DNA from: DASRVA01 sp050732875
GTDB lineage: Bacteria; Gemmatimonadota; Gemmatimonadetes; JACCXV01; JAHWKZ01
Direction of reading: 5' to 3'
NCBI GenBank assembly: GCA_050732875.1
Contig: JBOHRQ010000086.1
Coordinates: 1 to 7,817 of the forward strand
Length of the DNA: 7,817 nucleotides
Shown: piece after piece, positions 1 through 5,818 of the stretch
Position numbering within the stretch: the first letter of the stretch is position 1
Layout: every line of letters begins with the position of its first letter
Notes under the pieces: generated by a model
What the model was told of the DNA's origin: nothing
The model's database searches: none
Seen by the model: the letters and a program-made list of their open reading frames with translations, nothing else
Program-made: the position numbers and the translations under genes

Positions 1-618
1 TTTCTGATCCAGGCCTTCAAGATCCCGACCGGCTCGATGGAGGATACGCTCCTGATCGGGGACTTCCTGCTGGTCAACAAGGCCGTCTACGGAGCCCAGA
101 TCCCCGGCACCGACCTCCGCCTGCCCGGCTTCCGGGAGATCCAGGAAGGCGACATCGTGGTCTTCGTGTATCCCGATCCCTACAACGAGTACGATCCCGA
201 CCCCGACTATGTGAAGCGCGTCGTCGGGGTTCCTGGTGACACGCTGGAGATGCGCGACAAGACCCTCTACCGGAACGGGGAGCCGCTGGACGAGCCCTAC
301 ACCGAGCACGTGGACGGCGTCGACGACCAGTACCGACCCCAGTTCGCCTGGCAGCGGCGCTTCCTGGCCCCCGGGGTCGATCCCGCCGAATACCACCCGT
401 CCCGGGACAACTGGGGGCCGATCGTGGTGCCCCCGCAGAGCTACTTCGTGATGGGCGACAACCGGGACAACTCCGCCGACAGCCGGTATTGGGGGTTCGT
501 CCCGGAGGACGCCATCAAGGGCCGCCCGCTCGTCGTATACTTCTCCAAGGAGTCCGCGAGCCCGCTTCCCGGGCTCTCGGAGATCCGCTTCGGCAGGATC
601 GGGGATCTCATCCGGTGA
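1..618 (+). CDS. lepB: Signal peptidase I, 5'-truncated by the window edge
   Basis: This enzyme removes signal peptides from exported preproteins at the periplasmic face of the inner membrane. The reading frame is open from base 1, and 205 residues are present. The nucleophile motif 'PTGSM' carries Ser12 of the fragment (bases 34-36). The general-base lysine lies in 'YVKRVVGVPGD' (Lys72, bases 214-216). The family signature 'GDNRDNSADSRYWG' begins at residue 152. Together these give the complete Ser/Lys catalytic core. The missing part is the N-terminal cytoplasmic stretch and membrane anchor. The Met right after the catalytic Ser is part of the motif, so base 37 is not a real start. A segment of about 50 residues between the Lys box and the GDNRDN box, as in many Gram-negative enzymes, includes 'YRPQFAWQRRFLAPG'. 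The stop codon is TGA at 616-618. The next gene has its own promoter, so lepB probably ends its own transcription unit. Identification is very secure. Confidence 0.96.
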   Translation, partial: FLIQAFKIPTGSMEDTLLIGDFLLVNKAVYGAQIPGTDLRLPGFREIQEGDIVVFVYPDPYNEYDPDPDYVKRVVGVPGDTLEMRDKTLYRNGEPLDEPYTEHVDGVDDQYRPQFAWQRRFLAPGVDPAEYHPSRDNWGPIVVPPQSYFVMGDNRDNSADSRYWGFVPEDAIKGRPLVVYFSKESASPLPGLSEIRFGRIGDLIR

Positions 619-650
619 TCCCCGGGACCCACTTTTCCCGCTGTACACCG

Positions 651-680
651 TAGACACGGTTTGCCCCGGTATGGTATAAT
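651..680 (+). promoter_or_regulatory. Sigma-70-type extended -10 promoter of the sigma factor gene
   Basis: The -10 hexamer TATAAT (675-680) is a perfect consensus match. It is preceded by TG at 672-673, making an extended -10 (TGGTATAAT). The -35 candidate is TAGACA (651-656), five of six matches to TTGACA, with an 18-base spacer. Transcription would start near base 687, leaving a leader of about 66 bases before the ATG at 753. This is the best promoter match in the window. The -35 box sits inside a small perfect dyad, ACCGT-AGAC-ACGGT (647-660). Confidence 0.8.
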
Positions 681-704
681 CGGCCCACATCTGTTCAGGC
701 CGAT
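679..704. repeat. Perfect 7-bp inverted repeat at the predicted transcription start
   Basis: ATCGGCC (679-685) and GGCCGAT (698-704) are exact reverse complements separated by 12 bases. The arm centres are 19 bp apart, close to two helical turns. The left arm starts on the last two bases of the -10 box and ends before the predicted start near 687. An mRNA from this promoter would therefore lack the left arm, so a DNA operator is more likely than an RNA hairpin. This is inference; no regulator is known. Confidence 0.45.
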
Positions 705-752
705 CACTACCACCACCTTCCATCCGCCTCAGGGAGACCGGGACCTGGAGCC

Positions 753-1610
753 ATGGAGCTGAACAAATCGAAACGCGCCAGCTTTGACGAGGGGTCGCTG
801 GACCTCTACCTCAAGGAGATCAGCCGCTACCCGCTCATCACGCGTGACGAGGAAGCCCGGCTCGCCCGCCGGATTCGCGAGGGCGACCAGCAGGCGCTCG
901 AGAAGCTCTGCCGGTCCAACCTGCGCTTCGTGGTCAGCGTGGCCAAGAAGTACCAGAACCAGGGCGTGTCGCTGTCCGACCTGATCAACGAGGGGAACGT
1001 CGGCCTGATCCGGGCCGCTCACAAGTTCGACGAAACCAAAGGGATCAAGTTCATCTCCTACGCCGTGTGGTGGATCCGCCAGGCCATCCTCCAGGCGCTG
1101 GCCGAGCAGTCGCGGATCGTCCGCGTGCCGCTCAATCGGGCCGGCACCCTGCACCGGATCGGGCGGCGGTCGAACGCGCTTCTGCAGGAGCTCGGGCGGG
1201 AGCCCTCGGCCGAGGAGATCGCGAAGGAAATGGACATCCCGATCGAAGAGGTGCGCCGGACGATGTCGATCACCCAGTCGCACCTCAGCCTGGATGCGCC
1301 GCTGACTCCCGGCGAGGACAACAAGCTGCTCGACTACCTCCCGGATGACGAGAGTCCCGCCCCGGACGACAACGCCTTCGACGGGGCGCTCAAGTCTTCG
1401 ATCCAGGATTCGCTCGACTCGCTGAAACCCCGCGAGGCCAAGATCCTGAAGCTCTACTACGGGCTCGACGGCAACGAGGCGATGACGCTCGAGGAGATAG
1501 GGTCGGTGCTGGGGATCACCCGCGAGCGTGTCCGTCAGATCAAGGAGAAGGCCTTGAACCGCCTGCGCCACGTATCGCGGGCGCGGGCGCTCCTTTCGTA
1601 CACGGCGTAG
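753..1610 (+). CDS. rpoD: Short primary-type RNA polymerase sigma-70 factor (RpoD/SigA family)
   Basis: It directs RNA polymerase to promoters. The 285 residues contain region 1.2 (about 15-45), region 2 (about 50-121), region 3 (about 125-195) and region 4 (about 225-285). Region 2 includes 'SDLINEGNVGLIRAAHKFD' and the -10-reading helix 'FISYAVWWIRQAILQALAEQ'. Region 4.2 has the -35-reading helix-turn-helix 'TLEEIGSVLGITRERVRQIK'. Region 1.1 and the long non-conserved insert of E. coli RpoD are absent. That matches the short primary sigma factor of Bacteroidota and related phyla, including the C-terminal ending. The DNA-contacting helices are nearly those of housekeeping sigma factors, so TTGACA/TATAAT-like sites are the expected targets, and its own upstream region has one. 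The ribosome binding site is weak: GGGA at 740-743, nine bases before the ATG, while GGAG at 747-750 is too close. A stress-type paralogue (RpoS-like role) cannot be excluded. Confidence 0.95.
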   Translation: MELNKSKRASFDEGSLDLYLKEISRYPLITRDEEARLARRIREGDQQALEKLCRSNLRFVVSVAKKYQNQGVSLSDLINEGNVGLIRAAHKFDETKGIKFISYAVWWIRQAILQALAEQSRIVRVPLNRAGTLHRIGRRSNALLQELGREPSAEEIAKEMDIPIEEVRRTMSITQSHLSLDAPLTPGEDNKLLDYLPDDESPAPDDNAFDGALKSSIQDSLDSLKPREAKILKLYYGLDGNEAMTLEEIGSVLGITRERVRQIKEKALNRLRHVSRARALLSYTA

Positions 1611-1680
1611 AGACCGCCGGTCCGGTCGCCCCCCTCGCGGATCGTGCCACCGGGCGCGGTGCGATCGTCCAGGTCCGAGC

Positions 1681-2451
1681 ATGGCTCACGACAACACTCC
1701 GATCATGGCACTTCTCGTGGCGGCTTCCATGGTGGCGGTCGCGGTTCCGGGCTACGCCCAGAGCGTGCCCGACGGCGTGCCGGTGGAACGGCTCGCTGTC
1801 GAGCGGCCGGCCGAGGGCGAGACACCGGGCGGGGGTGTAGACGAGCCCGCGGAGGACGCGAGGGTGGCGCTCTCAGCCGGCGAGCGGATCGCGGTCTGGG
1901 TCGAGGGCCAGGCCCATGCGAACGACCCCGACGCGGCCCCGGTGCCTGTCGGCGAAGCCGCGCTGGGAGAGGTCGTCGCGCGGTTCGGGGCCGGCCGCTG
2001 GTTCGCCTGGCCGCGGAAGCCCGTCGTCTGGACGGCTCCCGAGGCGGGCGAGCTCGTCTTTGCCTTGAACGGCCGTTCGTCGCATCGGCTGGAGGGCGAG
2101 GCCGATGTCGCGCTGACGCGCCTGGGTGGGCCTGGCGATCCGCTTCCCGAAGGCTTCGCCGCCCCTACGGTTACGATGGAACGCACACCGGACGGGATCG
2201 AGGTACGCTACCGCGACCGGGCCGGCTTCGGCCTGGACGTGAAGACGCTGCGCTTCCTGGTCGCGACATCCCAAGGGGTCGAGTACCACCTGGCCGCCTG
2301 GGTGCCGCCCGGCCCTGGCGTCACCGCGTTGCCATTGCCGCCGCCGGGGATACCGCTAGCGCCCGGCATCCACACCCTGTCGGTCACCATCACCGACCGG
2401 GTCGGCAACGAGGCGCCGCCCGCCACGCTCGTCTTCGACGCCGTGCAGTGA
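1681..2451 (+). CDS. Secreted two-domain beta-rich protein of unknown function, possible LecA-like domain
   Basis: I do not recognise a named family. The 256-residue product begins with a hydrophobic stretch (residues 8-24) and a likely signal peptidase site after 'VPGYA' (residue 26), so it is probably periplasmic or secreted. The n-region lacks Lys or Arg, which is unusual. Residues 28-60 are a low-complexity Pro/Glu/Gly linker. Residues 62-148 ('GERIAVWVEGQAHAND', then 'VVARFGAGRWF', then 'WTAPEAGELVFALNGRS') resemble the beta-sandwich of PA-I/LecA-type galactose-binding proteins. Residues 160-256 look like an Ig-like domain ending 'LAPGIHTLSVTITDRVGNEA'. It starts 70 bases after the sigma gene on the same strand and could share its transcript. 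The ribosome binding site is poor (AGG at 1671-1673, seven bases before the ATG); Met9 (1705) is an alternative start. It is convergent with the DUF255 gene. The coding call is firm, the fold is inference. Confidence 0.82.
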   Translation: MAHDNTPIMALLVAASMVAVAVPGYAQSVPDGVPVERLAVERPAEGETPGGGVDEPAEDARVALSAGERIAVWVEGQAHANDPDAAPVPVGEAALGEVVARFGAGRWFAWPRKPVVWTAPEAGELVFALNGRSSHRLEGEADVALTRLGGPGDPLPEGFAAPTVTMERTPDGIEVRYRDRAGFGLDVKTLRFLVATSQGVEYHLAAWVPPGPGVTALPLPPPGIPLAPGIHTLSVTITDRVGNEAPPATLVFDAVQ

Positions 2452-2550
2452 GTTATCCGGCCGGCGGGGCGCATCGATACTCCCGCTGTACATGGGTCTT
2501 CGCCGACACCACACCAGCGCTTCGCTGCGGAAGCACGGTCGGTCTGGGCG

Positions 2551-4389
2551 TCAGGGGCTCGCTACCTCGCTAAGCTGGTCCGCCAGGGCGTCGGGCTCGG
2601 TGACGGGCTCGAGGCAGCGCTCCCCGACGCAGACGTAGGCGCGGGGTGGGCCGTCCGCGGGGTATCCCAGGCTCGCCAGCCGGTCGCCGTCCAGAGCCGG
2701 ATCGAGGATCTCGGTGACGCGGGCCGGCGCGTAGCGCCGCCAGGCCGTCCGCCAGAGGGTCCTCAGCCGGGCGTCATCGGCAGGGCCCACCAGATGCACC
2801 CGGACCGGTTCGCCGAGGGCCTGGACCGCGGCCAGGGCCAGCGACGCCGCGAGGAAGCCGTGCCGCTCGGCTTCGGGCTGGAGCGCGTTCACGATCTCGA
2901 GCGCGCGGTCGCGCCAGCGCTCGGCCCCGCTCAGGGCCGCGAATGCGGCCAGCCCTTCCGCGGCCGCGGCATTGTCGGCCAGCGGGAAGTGGGGATCGGC
3001 GAGAGCCCCTTCGTTCCTCCCGGCCTCGCCGGGCCGGTCCCGGCAGGCGCCCCTCCGGGCGTCGAAGAAATCACGCTCGATCACCAGGACGAGCTTCTCC
3101 GCGTGCCGGAGATGGTCGGGGTTCCCCGTCGACTGGTAGGCCGCGAGCCGGGCCTTGAGCCACCACGCCTGATCCGTCAGCAGGAGCGGCGCCTTCTCGT
3201 CGACGTCGAAGTCGCTCCCACCCAGCCCCTGTCCGGCGGGCCGCGCTACATGGCGCATCGCCCCCGCCGGGGCCGCGAGGAGCCCCGTCAGTCGATCGAC
3301 CGTTCTGAGAGCCCAGGCCTGGAGCCCGGGCCATTCGAGCGCGGCGGCGGCCTCGAGCGCCGCCGCCGCGAGCATTCCGCTCCAGCTCGTGTAGAACCGG
3401 CGATCGACGTACGGCGTCGGAAGATGGGCCCGACCCTCGGACGGCAGCCCGTAGTACTCGGCCTCGCCGTCGGCGTCCTGGCTGCCGAAGGCGCCGCCGT
3501 CGGGGTCGCTCAGGGTTGCGAGGACGTAGCCGAACAGACCGCGCACCGTGTCGGCGTAGAGGTCGTCGGCCAGCAGGCGCCAGCCGTCCAGATAGGCGAG
3601 GGCCAGGCGGGCGTTGTCCTCGGCCATCTTCTCGAAGTGGGGCTCGGTCCAGTCGCGCGTCGTGGAGTAGCGGAAGAAGCCTCCGGCGACATGGTCGTAG
3701 AGCCCGTAATTCCGACCGCGGTCGAGCCCCGCCGTGCGCATGGCCTCGAGGGTCTTCCCGGACGCTTCGCGCGGCGCCTCCGCTCCCGAGCCGGCATGCG
3801 CGTGGAGCAGCAGGCGCACCGCCTCGGGATGCGGGAACTTGGGCTGCGTGCCGAACCCGCCGAACCGCCAGTCGTAGGCGTCGAGCGCGGCCTCGACCAT
3901 CCTGGTGATCGCGTCGGCGTCGAAGCCCCCCCGGGCCGAGTCTCCCTTCGCGGACCGCCGTCGCTCGCGGATCCGCCCGACCTCGGCGTCGAGCTGCTCC
4001 CGGCTCTCCGTCCACGCACGATGAATCTGCTCGAGGACCTCGCGGAAGGCGTCGGCGGGGAAGTAGGTGCCGCCCGTGATCAGCTCGCCGTTGGGGGTCA
4101 GGAAGGCGGTCGTCGGCCATCCGCCGAGGTTGTAGCGGTCGTTGATGTCGGGACGCTCGTCGTTGTCGACCCGGACGGGGACGAACCACTCGTTCATCCG
4201 CCGCGCCACCTCCGGGTCGGCGTCGGTGGTCTCGTCCATCACGTGGCACCAGTGGCACCATACCGCGCTGATCCGGAGGAGGATCGGCTTCTGCTCGCTC
4301 CGGGCCCGCTCGAAGGCTGCCGGACCCCACTCGAGCCAGCGGACGGGGGAGGCGGCAGCGTGGGGGTCGAGCGCCATGCGATTCAACAT
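2551..4389 (-). CDS. DUF255 thioredoxin-domain protein (YyaL / SPATA20 family)
   Basis: The family joins an N-terminal thioredoxin-like domain to a C-terminal alpha/alpha-barrel like that of sugar epimerases; its biochemical role is not established. From the ATG at 4389 the protein has 612 residues. The redox motif is 'WCHWCHVM' with Cys45 and Cys48. It is followed by 'RVDNDERPDIND', 'GGWPTTAFLTPNGELITGG' and 'TYFP' (to residue 111), the hallmarks of the domain. The barrel carries 'GGFGTQPKFPHPEA' (177-190), then 'HVAGGFFRYSTTRDW', 'PHFEKMAEDN' and 'FGSQDADGEAEYYG'. It is shorter than typical members (roughly 670-700 residues), with a shortened stretch between 'DIND' and 'GGWP'. No signal peptide is visible, so it is likely cytoplasmic. 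The start is uncertain: GTG 4419, ATG 4389 and ATG 4377 are in frame and none has a Shine-Dalgarno sequence. Conservation begins only at 'SPVRWLEWG', so all three fit. It is divergent from gdh. Confidence 0.92.
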   Translation of the reverse strand: MLNRMALDPHAAASPVRWLEWGPAAFERARSEQKPILLRISAVWCHWCHVMDETTDADPEVARRMNEWFVPVRVDNDERPDINDRYNLGGWPTTAFLTPNGELITGGTYFPADAFREVLEQIHRAWTESREQLDAEVGRIRERRRSAKGDSARGGFDADAITRMVEAALDAYDWRFGGFGTQPKFPHPEAVRLLLHAHAGSGAEAPREASGKTLEAMRTAGLDRGRNYGLYDHVAGGFFRYSTTRDWTEPHFEKMAEDNARLALAYLDGWRLLADDLYADTVRGLFGYVLATLSDPDGGAFGSQDADGEAEYYGLPSEGRAHLPTPYVDRRFYTSWSGMLAAAALEAAAALEWPGLQAWALRTVDRLTGLLAAPAGAMRHVARPAGQGLGGSDFDVDEKAPLLLTDQAWWLKARLAAYQSTGNPDHLRHAEKLVLVIERDFFDARRGACRDRPGEAGRNEGALADPHFPLADNAAAAEGLAAFAALSGAERWRDRALEIVNALQPEAERHGFLAASLALAAVQALGEPVRVHLVGPADDARLRTLWRTAWRRYAPARVTEILDPALDGDRLASLGYPADGPPRAYVCVGERCLEPVTEPDALADQLSEVASP

Positions 4390-4430
4390 ACTCGGCCCGA
4401 CGGCGCCCTGCCGGTTCACCCGATTCGCTG

Positions 4431-4459
4431 TTGTACGCCCGCAGGACGCCGTTTATACT
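4431..4459 (+). promoter_or_regulatory. Promoter of the glutamate dehydrogenase gene, nearly leaderless
   Basis: The -35 candidate TTGTAC (4431-4436) is weak apart from TTG. The -10 is TATACT (4454-4459), five of six to consensus, and the spacer is exactly 17 bases. Transcription would start near 4466, within about two bases of the ATG at 4468, and there is no Shine-Dalgarno sequence in between. This points to a leaderless mRNA, or else to translation from Met31 (4558). On the other strand the -35 reads GTACAA and could overlap a promoter of the divergent DUF255 gene. Confidence 0.6.
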
Positions 4460-4467
4460 CGCGGCGA

Positions 4468-5808
4468 ATGGCCGACAGCGGCTCCACCGAGACCTCTCCC
4501 GCCGAGAAGGCGACTCCCGTCCGGGCCCCCGCGCCCTTCCAGGAGACCCCCATCCCCATGGGCGAGGACATCGAGGCGAGCCCGTTCGCCGCGGTCAACC
4601 ACTATTTCGACCTGGGAGCCACCGCGGCGGGGGTCCCCCACGATTACCGCCTCCTCTTGAAGACCCCGTACCGGGAGCTGCGGGTCGAGGTCCCGGTGCG
4701 CATGGACGACGGCCGGCTGGAGGTCTTCATCGGCTACCGCGTCCAGCACAACGGCGCCCGCGGCCCGTACAAGGGGGGTGTCCGCTACCACCCGTCCGCC
4801 AATCTCGACGAGATCCGGGCGCTGGCCTCGATCATGAGCTGGAAGACGGCCGTGGTCGACATCCCGTTCGGCGGGGCCAAGGGAGGGATCCAGGTCGATC
4901 CCCGGGGGATGAGCGAGCGCGAGCTGCGCGAGATGACCCGCCGCTACATCCAGCACATCTCCTACATCCTGGGGATCAATCGCGACATACCGGCCCCCGA
5001 CATGAACACCAATGCCCAGATCATGGCGTGGATGATGGACGCCTACGGCCAGAAGCACGGCTATACGCCGGGGATCGTGACCGGGAAGCCCATCCCGCTG
5101 GGGGGCTCACCCGGCCGCTTGCAGGCCACGGCGCAGGGCATGGCCTACATCCTCGAGGCTGCCCAGGTTGACCTCGACTTCCAGGTGGAAGGCTCGCGGA
5201 TCGCGATCCAGGGGTTCGGCAACGTGGGGAGCTGGGGAGCCCGCATCCTGAGCCGGATGGGGGCGCGGATCGTCGCGGTGTCGGACATCGAGGGGGGGAT
5301 CTACAACGCTGACGGCCTGGACATCCCGCAGCTCCTCCACCACGTCGGGCAGACGAAATCGGTGACCGGGTTCGCCGGCGCCGATCCCCTGACCCAGGAG
5401 GAGCTCCTCGCGTGCGAGTGCGACATCCTGATCCCGGCGGCGGTCGGAGGCGTGATCACGCCCGACGTGGCCCGCCGGGTGCAGGCGAGCCTGGTCGTCG
5501 AAGCGGCCAACCATCCCGCCACGCCGGGGGGCGATCAGGTGCTCCAGGATCGCGGCGTCCAGGTGCTGCCGGATCTCCTCTCGAACGCCGGCGGGGTCAT
5601 CGTCTCCTACTTCGAGTGGGTCCAGAACATCCAGGAGTTCCGCTGGTCGCTCGACAAGGTCAACCGCGAGCTGAAGCGATTCATCACCAACGCCTGGCGC
5701 GACGTTCACACCACCAGCATGCAGGAGCGGCTCACGCATCGCATCGCGGCCTACATGATCGGGATCTCGCGGGTGATGGAGGCGACGCGTCTCCGGGGCT
5801 ACGTGTAA
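4468..5808 (+). CDS. gdhA: Glutamate dehydrogenase (Glu/Leu/Phe/Val dehydrogenase family)
   Basis: It interconverts glutamate and 2-oxoglutarate plus ammonia with NAD(P), linking nitrogen and carbon metabolism in the cytoplasm. From the ATG at 4468 it has 446 residues. The substrate domain shows 'GPYKGGVRYHPS' (Lys102), Lys126 in 'MSWKTAVVDIPFGGAKGG', catalytic Lys138 in the same block, and catalytic Asp178 in 'DIPAPDMNTN'. The nucleotide domain has the Rossmann motif 'GFGNVG' (249-254), with Asp273 at the end of the second strand. 'LLSNAGGVIVSYFEWVQN' (371-388) keeps the serine (Ser380) that favours glutamate over leucine or phenylalanine, and the length also fits a glutamate enzyme. Less usual are 'GRLQATAQG' (216-224) and 'EAANHPATPGGD' (345-356), where many members have ATGxG and ANGPT. 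The first 30 residues are a Pro/Ala/Thr-rich extension, so the start could be Met31 (4558). Cofactor preference is not certain. It converges on the next gene with a 10-base gap. Confidence 0.95.
   Translation: MADSGSTETSPAEKATPVRAPAPFQETPIPMGEDIEASPFAAVNHYFDLGATAAGVPHDYRLLLKTPYRELRVEVPVRMDDGRLEVFIGYRVQHNGARGPYKGGVRYHPSANLDEIRALASIMSWKTAVVDIPFGGAKGGIQVDPRGMSERELREMTRRYIQHISYILGINRDIPAPDMNTNAQIMAWMMDAYGQKHGYTPGIVTGKPIPLGGSPGRLQATAQGMAYILEAAQVDLDFQVEGSRIAIQGFGNVGSWGARILSRMGARIVAVSDIEGGIYNADGLDIPQLLHHVGQTKSVTGFAGADPLTQEELLACECDILIPAAVGGVITPDVARRVQASLVVEAANHPATPGGDQVLQDRGVQVLPDLLSNAGGVIVSYFEWVQNIQEFRWSLDKVNRELKRFITNAWRDVHTTSMQERLTHRIAAYMIGISRVMEATRLRGYV
4541..4546 (+). promoter_or_regulatory. Candidate ribosome binding site for an internal gdh start (Met31, 4558)
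   Basis: AGGAGA lies 11 bases before the in-frame ATG at 4558. It is the only Shine-Dalgarno-like sequence near either possible gdh start. The resulting product 'MGEDIEASPFAAVNHYFD' would begin close to the conserved part of the family. It competes with the leaderless start at 4468. The spacing is long, so the evidence is modest; AGGAG also occurs by chance in GC-rich coding DNA. Confidence 0.3.
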
Positions 5809-5818
5809 CGGGGCCGGC

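Noticed and set aside
623..640. CGGGA-N8-TCCCG after lepB as a terminator.
   Set aside because: The stem is only five bp with an eight-base loop and no T-run follows it.
1612..1627. GACCG-N6-CGGTC just after the sigma factor gene as a terminator.
   Set aside because: Five-bp stem without a T-run; such repeats are expected by chance at this base composition.
729..1682. A 317-residue minus-strand frame opposite the sigma factor gene.
   Set aside because: It is the mirror of a GC-rich coding strand, has no recognisable domain, and the plus-strand sigma factor is certain.
2515..2534. Small hairpins (CAGCG-CTT-CGCTG, and the overlapping GCTTC-N6-GAAGC) between convergent genes as a bidirectional terminator.
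   Set aside because: Five-bp stems with no T-run on either strand; too weak to call in GC-rich DNA.
1644..2573. A 309-residue plus-strand frame overlapping the secreted protein gene.
   Set aside because: Arg/Gly-rich low-complexity translation with no domain; the 1681-2451 frame has a signal peptide and balanced beta-domain composition.
2794..4467. A plus-strand open frame running through the DUF255 gene into gdh, as if gdh had a huge N-terminal extension (1004 residues in total).
   Set aside because: It is antisense to a well-supported gene, shows no family motif, is Arg/Gly/Pro-rich, and is open because of GC-rich codon use. The real gdh start has its own promoter.
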